30,690 bases of DNA from Oppiella nova (Eukaryota > Arthropoda > Arachnida > Sarcoptiformes > Oppiidae): contig CAJPVJ010000245.1 of the NCBI GenBank assembly GCA_905397405.1, positions 1 through 30,690 on the forward strand, read 5' to 3'. The notes beneath the pieces were generated by a model. The model had not been told where the DNA came from. It did no database searches and saw only the letters and a program-made list of their open reading frames with translations. Within the stretch, counting starts at the first letter, position 1; each line of letters begins with the position of its first letter. Positions 1 through 9,668 of the stretch are shown here, piece by piece. Position numbers and translations under genes: made by a program.

Positions 1-2
1 AT

Positions 3-389
3 CTGAAGTGGAAATTAGCCGAACATCGGGTCGAACACAACGGGGAGGCGGCCGACGAGGGCGAGGGCTCGTCGTTGGCCACCGACGGCCAGTCGTTGAT
101 GTGCGAGTGGGCCGACTGTGTGCTGACCTTTGGCTCGAAGCGCGAGCTGACACAACACGAGCACGAGATGCACGCCAACCGGTCGCAGTCGAAGTACTCG
201 TGCGATTGGCCGCAATGTCGTGAGATTTTTGAGAACAAAATCGATTGGAGGAAACACGTGAGGACTCACGGAAAGATCACACCCACTGAGTGCGGTTACC
301 CCGGGTGTCCCCTCAGCTTCTATAAACTCGATTCACTCGAGACTCACCGCAAAATTCATGAGACATTCACTTTGGATGAGTTGACTTGA
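3..389 (+). CDS. C2H2 zinc-finger protein, C-terminal part (5' truncated by window edge)
   Basis: The frame is open from the left edge to a TGA at 387-389, so the gene starts outside the window. The visible 128 residues hold three complete C2H2 fingers. All use C-x4-C spacing: CEWADC followed by H-x4-H, CDWPQC with H-x3-H, and CGYPGC with H-x3-H. The first visible residues (LAEHRVEH) look like the tail of a fourth finger. Linkers are not the canonical TGEKP type. C-x4-C fingers with aromatic residues between the cysteines occur in GLI/ZIC and TFIIIA-like factors, so nucleic-acid binding in the nucleus is likely, but I cannot name the orthologue. The protein ends shortly after the last finger. 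Exon boundaries upstream cannot be seen. Confidence 0.85.
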   Translation: MKWKLAEHRVEHNGEAADEGEGSSLATDGQSLMCEWADCVLTFGSKRELTQHEHEMHANRSQSKYSCDWPQCREIFENKIDWRKHVRTHGKITPTECGYPGCPLSFYKLDSLETHRKIHETFTLDELT

Positions 390-857
390 GTTGTGGTCGC
401 GTTTGAGTCAAATGATCATTAATTTGCTATTGTTTTGTATATATATATTAACCCGAAAATGGATTGTATTCTTATAGACAGCACACACCTCATGCCGCTA
501 TCGATAGAGTATATCAATATTTACTTCATTTATATAGAAAATATATTACGGTATCAATTACTCTATTACAAGTTTTATATGATATTTTGAAACAGATTTA
601 TTGTGTGAACATTAAATTTTTATTAAATGAATGTTTAATTGATTTTCAATAATAATTGTAATATTTTTGATTATTAACAAGAGCAGGTTAAATATTCGTC
701 GGAAACAATAGTAAATTAACATTTTACTAGAAGCTACTGTATTACATTAATACTACTCTACCGGTAATTGTAAATTTCTGTTCACTATACCGGTCAATAC
801 AAACTACAAACAATCGTTTTGAATAATTATAAGAAATACATAAAAATATAATATAAA
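390..857. other. 3' UTR and intergenic AT-rich DNA
   Basis: This stretch follows the zinc-finger stop codon. ATTAAA hexamers at 611-616 and 622-627 could serve as weak poly(A) signals for the zinc-finger transcript. The one open frame here (464-652) is AT-rich and has no recognisable domain, so I do not call it a gene. Confidence 0.5.
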
Positions 858-1113
858 AACAAATTTAACGAATATTCTGTGATTACAAAGCATACTGTCT
901 TAAGGTGGGGAAGCAGTGGTACCAGGGTCTGCCCTTATAGGACTGTCACATCCGTATATGTTTAGATAGTCCTGACAGACATTGGAACAAATTTAACGAA
1001 TATTCTGTGATTACAAAGCATACTGTCTTAAGGTGGGGAAGCAGTGGTACCAGGGTCTGCCCTTATAGGACTGTCACATCCGTATATGTTTAGATAGTCC
1101 TGACAGACATTGG
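858..1113. repeat. Perfect tandem duplication, 2 x 128 bp
   Basis: Bases 858-985 are repeated without a mismatch at 986-1113. The match stops at both outer edges (857 differs from 985, and 1114 differs from 986), so unit length and period are both exactly 128. On the minus strand the right-hand copy contains the last about 28 codons and stop of the Cys-rich protein gene. The left-hand copy repeats that coding end and stop inside what would be its 3' UTR. The same length recurs at 9762-10017. Confidence 0.95.
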
Positions 1114-1741
1114 TGTTGACGGTCTGTGGATTTTGTGTACCACAGAAGGTACTGTCCATTGAAATGCTATTCTTGTGACATTGCTCCCGGAAATACGACC
1201 TTGCTGCCACCACTTTCTGACGCATCCAATCGTTGAATGTACAGATTTGCCAATACTATAATCAAGCACATAATATACAGTGATTTAAATTGTAGTGCGG
1301 TATTGGGAACATAACGTAACTTTATTATAAGAAATATATAGGAAAGCATATTCTCATAGAATTGAATGTATATTTTACGTGTTTATCGACTCCACAAAAG
1401 GTCTCCTCAATAGCACAGCAGTGTTTGCCGTCAAAGATGAGGGGCGGGGGAGCGGGTGTGGACGGCATGTAGGACTCGGACATCCATGGATCGTCCGTTT
1501 CGTTGTATAACTGTTTGGCTATAATTGGGTACAATTGTGCCAAAATGGCTGTCATATTAACACCCCATTTGGTGCTCAAACAGTCCCTGATCTGTAGTTC
1601 CTGGTCCGTCATGGGTTTGGTGGCCGGACACCTGTCCTCGTCGTTATAATACGTGCCATTTTCCCAACGACCCAAACATAACCACCCGCACCATAGAAGC
1701 CCTAATATAGTCTTACAAATTATGTTAAAAGTCATTTTCAA
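1028..1741 (-). CDS. Small secreted cysteine-rich protein, two exons
   Basis: Proposed CDS is the complement of 1379-1741 joined to 1028-1216, giving 183 codons including the stop. Exon 1 starts at ATG 1741-1739 and encodes a basic then hydrophobic N-terminus (MKMTFNIICKTILGLLWC...) typical of a signal peptide. Its end, ...GVDKH, is followed by GTAAAA. A 162-nt intron ends in CAG before 1216, and both junctions are phase 0. The mature part has nine cysteines, three N-x-S/T sites (NGT, NMT, NET) and a Pro-rich stretch (STPAPPP). No family is recognised. The Cys pattern suggests a disulfide-rich extracellular protein, but function is unknown. The 3' end lies in a 128-bp duplication, so its C-terminus should be read with care. 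Confidence 0.7.
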
Positions 1742-3297
1742 ATCAAATGAATTTATTATTAAATGAGTTTTAAGATGTGGTTTATAACTACTAAATGCTT
1801 TGAGTTATGAGCTTAAAGTGACAGTAATTTCATGAAATCAGTGATTGTGTTACAAATTTTGAGTTATAGATTCAGATTCTTGAAATTTAAATACTTTGAT
1901 TCAAAGCCTTTGAGGTTTTAGTTTTACTTTCAGGATAATTTTTATCTTTTATTTCAATGTATGAATGTATATTACTTTTAGTACGGTATTCATTTCTTAC
2001 ATTGAAATAAGAGTATTTTATTTGTTAACTAGATTTAACTCTGAAAATCAAATAATGTGATAACTTTCGTGATAATTCATTGATGTCTCCAATTGCTATT
2101 ATATAATTACCGTAATATAAAATTATTAATTAATTAATTTGAATAAAATTTTAGTTAATTTTTATTGATATTAATATAGTACAGTATTAATATATTTACT
2201 AACGAGTTAGTAGAATTATTTATTTTTAGTAATTATCTCTAATATTAACTTTAACCTCAATTAAAAGTTGAAAACGATAAAATTTGATAAACGGTATTGA
2301 TAATGCCGTATATTATCAATCATAATTTATGATGATTAAATTAATTAGATAAAATTTTCTAGGTTAAATAAATATTTATAGATAATAAATTCTATAATCT
2401 TTATAAATAATGAATTTTGTTTCCAGTGTCCAGTATTTTGATGGACTCATCAGTGTACAATAATTGTACAACATTAATAATTATTATTAATTATCTATTT
2501 CAGTATAAAATTATTTAAATAAACATACAAATAGTAAACTTTAATTTAGTTTTTTAAATGTCGAAATAATATTTAATAAAACCTTAAGTAATAAGTAATA
2601 CAACTTGTAACAAACTATTACAGGTATATTAGTCTTATTATAATAAACAAATTTACTACTGTATAATTGTACGGTAAAGAGATGTTCTTATATTCATATA
2701 TTATATGTTTTCGTATAAACATCCTTATTTAATTTTCATTTGCCCCTTAAATGTTTGCCAATTTAAAGCTAGTTGTTTGAATCGAGATATAAACACTAAA
2801 AGACAATATAAATTATTATATTTAAATATACCTAATTAAACAAGTCCGTATTATATTGATACGATAGTTATTACTATATTATTGTATATTGAAAATGAGC
2901 TAGTCAAACTATTGACTTTATTATCAAGTACTATTTAATACCAGTAAGTTGATACAGCAATAATACCAGTGTAATCAAGGTTTATTTATAATGAAAAGAA
3001 TACCAGAATTTGTGTCCAAAAGAACATAGACTCCAGAATTGAAATGAATACAAATGTTTGTCAATTGAAACGCGAACTGGATTTCACGATTGAGTTCAAT
3101 GTCGCTTACATGTAAACTTCATATAATACTCAAAAATAGTAATCAATTAATTTAACCGGAAATTTATTAAAGGAAGTGAGATATGAACACTAAATGATTG
3201 GGCGACTGAAAGCGGACCAGAAAGCAAACCATTTGTTTTATCAGTTTATTAACATTAGTTACTCACTAAATAACTGTTGTATTATTTACTACAAATC
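1742..3297. other. AT-rich intergenic region between divergent genes
   Basis: About 1.55 kb, strongly AT-rich, with no open frame of useful length and no recognised RNA gene. It separates the start of the minus-strand Cys-rich gene from the plus-strand lectin gene, so it should contain both promoters. I see no clear motif that would place them. Confidence 0.6.
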
Positions 3298-4192
3298 ATG
3301 AATCCTTTATATTTAGCATTAATTGCTATTAAAATCATTTGTAAGTCATTTTAAGAGCTTTAACTAATTCTCATTCATAAAAAAGTTTAAAAATAAAAAT
3401 TTTGTTTTCAAACTTCAAGTGACTTCCGGGGAGTCGTTGCAAACTCATTGTGCGAACGGGTGGACACAATACAAGAATAAATGCTTTCTATTCTATCCCG
3501 ATAAGTCATTCCTCAACTTCTATGAGTCACATCTAGTGTGCAAAGACTTCTTCAATGCCACACTTGTGTCGATTCACTCGAAAGAAGAGCAAACATTTGT
3601 GACGAAATTTGCATTCTTCACAAATAAGGCCCAAAACCACGTGTGGATCGGCGCCCGACGGCTCGTGAACGACACGTTTGTCTGGGAAGACAACTCGCCA
3701 TTCAATTACACAAATTGGGCCAAAACTCAACCAAACAATTTGGACGGAAAGCACTTCTGCACATCACTACTACAGTCACCCAATGTGGCAGATATGGGCT
3801 TCTGGTACGACGACCCCTGCGCTGATAAATACCACTTCATCTGTCAGACATACCTTTCCGATAACACATTCACACCAATCGCCGCAACCAATGTCTCTGA
3901 TGTTTCTTCGCTGCCCAAGAATTCAACCATTGATGTCATCCTAACCTCCGATGAACTCAGAGCTCTCCTCAAACCTAATGCCAATATATCGACGATCTCT
4001 GCGCTCATCTCATCGGCCAGAGAGGAACAACCCTTCAGTTTAGCCAATACTGTGCTGACAGTGACAACAGTGGTCCAGTTCCTCGTGATTGTGTCTCTCA
4101 TTTACATAATATATCGCAAACATCCGCTCTCTTACAGAAGAATCGTGAAGATGTCTGAATGTGATGCTAATTCTGGACAAAGTTTTAGTTAA
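3298..4192 (+). CDS. C-type lectin domain type I membrane protein, two exons
   Basis: CDS is 3298-3340 joined to 3420-4192, giving 271 aa. Exon 1 (ATG at 3298) encodes only a hydrophobic signal sequence (MNPLYLALIAIKII) and ends in T before a consensus GTAAGT. The 79-nt intron ends in AAG, and the split codon becomes TTG, phase 1. Residues about 25-155 form a C-type lectin domain: CANGW at the N-terminal disulfide of the long form, VWIGARR, QPN in the carbohydrate/Ca2+ loop, WYDDPC in place of WND, and FICQ at the last Cys. A Ser/Thr-rich stalk with N-glycosylation sites follows, then a transmembrane helix (about 217-240) and a short basic cytoplasmic tail. It is probably a surface recognition or adhesion receptor. 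The ligand cannot be told, because QPN is neither the mannose-type EPN nor the galactose-type QPD. Confidence 0.88.
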
Positions 4193-4288
4193 AACATAAT
4201 TCTCAACAGAATATGAAATATTATAATATACGGCATTAATACTACATTTTATTTTGTTATATATATACCTGAAGTACAGAAACTTATT

Positions 4289-4294
4289 AATAAA
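4289..4294 (+). terminator. Poly(A) signal AATAAA of the lectin gene
   Basis: A canonical AATAAA lies about 97 nt after the lectin stop codon. Confidence 0.6.
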
Positions 4295-4840
4295 GTCTTA
4301 AACCCATTCAAAAAATTGCCATTTACCACTAAAATAATAGCATAAAGTATTCCTAGATAATTTACAAATTCAATATTATTATAAATAATTTTTTTAAACA
4401 TACGAGACTGATACAGAATAATACTATTATTATATTATACTGTGTTAGGGAAAAAATGTTCTTGTTAAAAAATTATGTGTTAATGTGTGAAATATTGGTT
4501 TTTGGTCTTATAATATATTTCAAATATAAAATAAAATACAAATCAGAAAATATAAAACAAACTTCACTTCAAAACTAATTCTTTAACTCAAAAAAAGTTT
4601 CAAAAAGTTTTGACGTTTGGAGCGATAGTGAGAGCAAAGAGAGTGCCATTGAATGCAATGCAGAGAATGTGTGAACATATGACACATGACTCACATGTCA
4701 TCGAAACACATGGTTTGGCGCTCTTTGCAGGCAATCATCACTCAAACCATTGTTTAGGGGTTTGTCGAGCAGTTCACCACTAATTGTCACCACTTATCAC
4801 ATCTCAAGACATATACCACTGCACACAACACTCGTCACAT
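4295..4840. promoter_or_regulatory. Upstream region of MSH2
   Basis: There is no gene in this stretch between the lectin poly(A) signal and the MSH2 start. The first about 300 bases are AT-rich. From about 4615 the composition becomes more balanced. This part holds an AP-1-like TGACTCA (4687-4693) inside a near-palindrome and an E2F-type TTTGGCGC (4714-4721), consistent with the MSH2 promoter. Confidence 0.5.
4714..4721 (+). promoter_or_regulatory. E2F-type site TTTGGCGC upstream of MSH2
   Basis: This matches the E2F/DP consensus TTTSSCGC exactly and lies 120 bp upstream of the MSH2 ATG. MSH2 is a known cell-cycle (E2F) target in animals, so site and gene fit together. Binding itself is inferred. 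Confidence 0.45.
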
Positions 4841-7800
4841 ATGGCCGAAGAGAATCAATTGGGTTTGTATTGAAACGTCTGTTTATTTGATTCATTGAAA
4901 CCTTGTTTACAAAACGGGCACTAATTTTGTGATTGATTTACCATCGCGTGAAGACATACCACAAGAGCCCACATTTCTGGCGTATTATCGATCGCTGGGT
5001 TCGTGTCCATCGAAGACGTACCGGTTGTTTGATAGGGGAGACTATTACACACTCCACGGCACGAACGCCGAAGTGATCGCCAAATCGTTTCTGTGCACCA
5101 CTTCTGCCATCAAATACATTGGAAGCGATAACCAGAAGATCGCTTCCATCGCCATATCTCAGGCACGATATGAACCACTGCTGAGACATATTCTCATTGA
5201 AAACAAAGAGCGGTTAGAGGTATACAAGAAATGCGTGAAAAAGAAGTCCTCAAACGACTGGCAGTTGGATCTGAAGGCCAGTCCCGGATGTCTGGGTCCT
5301 CTCGAAGACATTATCTACTCGACGAACGCGTCGATTGATAGTCGAGGCGTTTGTGCCATTCAGTGGTCTAATGATCTCAAGATTGGCGTCGCTTTCATCG
5401 ATACCACCGTTAATGAGATCTCTTTTTGCGAGTTTGAAGACAACGACTATTTGTCTCATTTGGAGAGTCTTTTGGTGCAAATCAGTCCTAAAGAGTGTCT
5501 CATTTGCACTCACGATAAGCAAGAGTCCACTTCCAAGAAGTTGTCCACAATATTGGATAACAATAGGATTCTTGTCACTCCAGTTAAGAAGAATTGTATG
5601 AATGCATCGAATCTGGAATCAGATTTGGAGAAAGTCTTAGTTAAAAGAGATAATAAGGAAATCGCTATCAATTGTAAGCTATTCGTGGTTTTGATTTGTC
5701 TTTTGTTTAGTTTTGATATTTCTCTCGAAAGCAATGTTAGAGAAGAAGTCGCTCTCAAGAGAAGCCATTTCTGGAGTCTTTGATTATCTCAATCTTTTGG
5801 GCGATGACTCGAGTTATGAAAGTTTTGAACTCAAAGAAATCGATGTCAAAGAGTTCGTCAAATTGGACGCAACGGCTGTCCATTCGTTGGACTTATTTCC
5901 CAATTCGCTCAACGATTCCATGTCTATGAGAGCCAATAGGACTCTGTTTCAAGTGCTCAACAATTGTCGCACACTTTCCGGACAGAGATTATTGGCTCAA
6001 CTCATTCGCCAGCCGTTGACTGATATCAACAAAATTGGTATTTATTTGCAGAAATAAAATCTTAATTTTGTTATAATTTTTGATATTATATTTTAGAGGA
6101 GAGACTCGACATCATTGAGTATTTGATGAAAAACTATGACATCCGACAAGACTTGAGTGATGTATACCTGAAGAAAGTGCCGGATTTGTCGCGAATTTAT
6201 AAGAAACTCCACTCAAAGAGAGCCACTCTTCAGGACTGTTATCGTATTTATCTAATGACTCAACTGTTGCCTCATTTTGAGAGATGTTTGGTACGCGACG
6301 AGAGCGACGAGTGTTTGGCAATAAAACGCAACTTTTCAGACAAACTGCGAGTCATTTGCGAAGAGCTGTCAAAGTTAGCCAAAGCGCTGGAAGGGGTGAT
6401 CGATGAGGAGCGCATCCAATCTAACGGCGAGTTCTGGATTAAAGCCGATTACGACGACGACCTCAAAGACCTTCGCACTCGACTCGACAACTTGGAAGAC
6501 GAGGCCAATCGGATCTATAAGAGTGTCGACAAAGAGATCTGTAGAGAGCAAAAGGAGGACAAATCTGTGGTGAAGTTGGAGTCGAGTGGACAGGGATTCG
6601 TGTTTAAGTTGACGCGAAAGAACGAGAAGTGTATCCGAAATAACGACAAGTATTTCGAAGTGAAGAACTCCACCAAAAAGGATGGCTTCAGGTTTGCCAA
6701 CAAAGCGTTGAGGAAACTGAACGAAGACTACGTTTCGGTTCGCGAAGAATATGAGAAATTGCAGAGCGATTTGGCAAAGGATATCATCGCCGACACCGGT
6801 ATTACTCGTCTCAGTAATGGAGTTCTCACTGCTATCTAACGAATCACTGGTTTATATTTTAGCCAAATATTCGGAGACTATTAAAGATCTGGAGATTCTG
6901 TTGACTTATTTGGATGTTATGGTAGGTCTGGCCACCACTTGCCTGCTTCCGTCCATTCCTTATATCCGTCCAAAACTCTTACCGAAAGGTATGTCTTATG
7001 AGTTCTCTATGAATGCGATAAATCAATGCAAATATTTGATGGAATGGTAGGTTCGGGCAAAATATTGCTCAAACAAGTCCGTCATCCGTGTCTCGAACTT
7101 CAAGACAACATATCCTACATTCCAAACGATGTCTCATTTGATTCAGAAACTGGAAAATTCTTTTTCATCACAGGTTTGATGCAAACATTTGTTGTGTTTT
7201 GTTAATTGGTGTGAATTTCCATTTAGGACCAAATATGGGCGGAAAGTCTACTTATATCCGATCAATCGCTTTATGTGTACTAATGGCTCAAATGGGATGC
7301 TATGTGCCCGCAGACAGCGCTACCATTTCGTTAGTTGACTCGATATTTACGAGGGTAGGCGCCGGAGATAAACAGATTAAAGGCATTTCCACTTTTATGG
7401 CCGAAATGTTAGAAACCGCCGCTATATTCAGGGTTTGTGTTCATAATTTGTACGATTTGTATAATAAAATGATTGAAACTTTATTTATTTGGTATCTAAA
7501 GTCTGCCACAAAGGACTCATTGGTCGTGATCGACGAGTTAGGCAGAGGGACGTCCACTTATGATGGCTATGGGCTCGCGTCTGCTATATCTGAGTATTTG
7601 TTTTGTGCTTTTAATGAATGACCGATCAGTTTGTGTGAAATGTATGTTATTATTGCAGACATTTGGTGACCGAAATAAATTCGTACACATTATTCGCCAC
7701 TCATTTCCATGAGTTGACACATTTGGCCAAAGAGTTGCCGAGTATTGCGAACCTTCACTTGTCTGCCCTCACCATTGATGACAAACTCACGCTTCTGTAT

Positions 7801-8130
7801 AAAGTGAATGAAGGCGTGTGCGACCAATCGTTTGGCATAAATGTCGCACAATTGGCTCACTTTCCCGACCATATCATTGAAGTAATTATCGTAACTTATA
7901 ACTTATTATTATTTGATTTCATTATAAGTTATGGTAATAAAAGTGAAACCTTTTTGCTGTAATAGTTTGCGAAACAAAAACTCAAAGACTTTGAAGGTTT
8001 GAATCTCAAGAAGGGCTCAATTGAAGAAGTGATGAAAGAAATTGGAGATAAGATCACAAACGATGAGAATATTGACACGAATTTGTTGAAAGAAATTATT
8101 TTTAATAAGTTGAGTGAAATTAATGCATAA
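4841..8130 (+). CDS. MSH2: DNA mismatch repair protein MSH2, ten exons
   Basis: Model: 4841-4862, 4954-5673, 5732-6037, 6097-6798, 6863-6988, 7051-7173, 7227-7432, 7502-7593, 7659-7881, 7966-8130. All junctions are GT-AG, the phases agree, and the total is 894 aa (human 934). MSH2 is the common subunit of MutS-alpha and MutS-beta, which bind mispairs and loops and start repair in the nucleus. Visible landmarks: N-terminal [13 protein letters not shown]; connector motif ECL before the lever domain; Walker [10 protein letters not shown] (about 667-675); VGAGD signature; Walker [16 protein letters not shown] (about 743-757); [23 protein letters not shown]. The order and wording follow MSH2, not MSH3-6. 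Exon 3 could instead start at 5711, but that would need a 37-nt intron. The 69-nt intron at 7433-7501 is stop-free and a multiple of three. The C-terminus after the ATPase is shorter than in human MSH2. Confidence 0.95.
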
Positions 8131-8228
8131 TGAGTGCGATTTGTTTTACTGTATTTGTATTGTTTTCTCAAATAACCAAAGAATAATCCAATAATCTATG
8201 AATCTAACAGTATTTGCAATTTGTTTTG

Positions 8229-8247
8229 AAATAAAATGTAAAATAAA
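8229..8247 (+). terminator. Poly(A) signals of MSH2
   Basis: Two AATAAA hexamers, at 8229-8234 and 8242-8247, lie about 100 nt after the MSH2 stop codon. Confidence 0.55.
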
Positions 8248-8281
8248 TTTATCTGTAATTGCATTTTGAAATGACTTTAAT

Positions 8282-8287
8282 TTTATT
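8282..8287 (-). terminator. Poly(A) signal for the convergent minus-strand gene
   Basis: TTTATT on the plus strand is AATAAA on the minus strand. It lies about 60 nt beyond the last stop of the downstream gene and only 35 nt from the MSH2 signal, so the two 3' UTRs probably abut or overlap. Confidence 0.45.
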
Positions 8288-8347
8288 TTATTCTTAGATA
8301 ACGGGAATTCAATGATAACAAAGTTTTCATGAAATATACGGTAAAAC

Positions 8348-9424
8348 TTATGAATTTGTTGTCTTATTCTTGCGATAGACTGCGATCCAGAAGAGAGCTG
8401 TGATTATATCCGTCAATACGATGGCAACGATCACACAAATCATGACAATTGTGGCGATATTTTTGTTGCGCTCTCTTCACCTCATCCTCGTCGGCCTTCT
8501 CGAGAGCGCCCGACTCTCCGGGTCTACCACCCGATGACCCCTTCCCTATCGCACCCGAAGTACTTCCAAACTGTTGTCTTTTGGAAATGCATTTATAGTA
8601 AACTTCGGCACTATTTCTAAGCCATGAATACCTTTTCGAGTTCTTTGCCGTTGAGATCATACATAAGGAGTATATTATCCGTCACTTCATTCTTATTGAA
8701 CAACACATTACTTGCGGACAGAAATCCTCCCAAAGTATTGTCCAGTTTTTTGTTTTCTGCGATTTTAGTCCACTTAAGGCCCGCGGCCTTCATATCGACG
8801 GGACTACTGAACAGCCGATCCTTCCATACAATGAATACCTGTGATTGATATCCGGGTACAAACACCGCCCCATCGATCTGTATGCCCTCCATGTCTTTGG
8901 AACCGAAAGCCCACTCCCCGACCCCTCCCTTAGACTGGAGACCCCAGGGAACACTACTGTCCCCCTCAGAGGCAAAGCCATTGTTTGCGAATCTGAAGAC
9001 TCGATAACCGTTTTGAAAGAATATGAAAACCAAATCCTGATATGAATTGCATTTGGTGTCGGAGTCCGAGCACTTCAGCTCTAAACCAAATCCGGATTTA
9101 AAGAGGGGAAGGCCTACGAGAAATGAAAGTCAGTTACAGTTTGCAAAACTGATTGCAAGTCTGAAGAGACAAACCCTTGAAGAGGTTGTCAACTGTGGTG
9201 TCTTTGCCGATGGGAACCAATCGATTGCCTTTGGGTTCGAAGCGCCAGACGAGCCATAGCTGAACGCCATTGACTTCTTTCCAACTGTAGGCGTACACTA
9301 TCTTCCGGTGACTGAATACCCCTCCCATCAGGAGTTTGCGATCCTTTTCGCAGAACTGCTCATCGCATCCAATCAGTACTACAAACAGTGATATTATCTG
9401 CAAAACTGTGATTAATGTAGACAT
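8348..9424 (-). CDS. Unrecognised secreted or single-pass membrane protein, three exons, possible frame error near the TM segment
   Basis: Exon 1 is 9175-9424 and starts at ATG with a signal peptide (MSTLITVLQIISLFVVLIGC). Exon 2 is 8632-9113; the split codon is GGC, phase 1. Together they encode 244 aa with repeating aromatic/Gly blocks (WLVWRFEPKG, YRVFRF, VFIVWKDRLF, ILLMYDLNG). This may be a small beta-propeller such as a hemopexin-like fold, but I cannot assign a family. After a 61-nt intron, exon 3 starts at 8570 in phase 0 and encodes a Gly/Ser-rich, then acidic, stalk. Read straight on, it stops at 8364 without a membrane segment. Shifted by one base near 8460-8464 (a run of five T), the frame gives a clear transmembrane helix (IATIVMICVIVAIVL) and a stop at 8348-8350. 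Either an indel is present, or a different acceptor (exon from 8470) is used. Confidence 0.6.
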
Positions 9425-9668
9425 TGCTATGCAATGAAAACAGCGATCTATTAGAAAACTGTTGCAAACGCTGTAAAAAAGTTTTTATGCAAAACTAATT
9501 GAGAGGAAAAGAGTTTTACTAAACTGTAGGCAAATTCAATAATAACTATAGTATTACTGATTATATGATTTGACAAAATCTCGTGAAAATTGGTTTAAAT
9601 TGGCTGAACATTTGTGAATAGAATTACGAACTCAATGTTAAGATTCCGTTAGCTTTTGATTGGAAGCG
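9425..9668. promoter_or_regulatory. Short divergent promoter region
   Basis: Only 244 bp separate the minus-strand start at 9424 from the plus-strand RING gene start at 9669. Both promoters must lie here or overlap the 5' UTRs. I see no specific factor site. Confidence 0.4.

Noticed and set aside
464-652. Open frame of 62 codons
   Set aside because: AT-rich codons and no domain, and it lies in the 3' UTR or spacer after the zinc-finger gene.
3643-3944. Overlapping frames inside the lectin exon
   Set aside because: Shadow frames; the lectin reading has conserved Cys/Trp motifs and splice support.
5711-5731. Earlier acceptor for MSH2 exon 3
   Set aside because: Keeps frame but would leave a 37-nt intron and adds residues without counterpart in MSH2. 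The AG at 5730-5731 gives a 58-nt intron and a better match.
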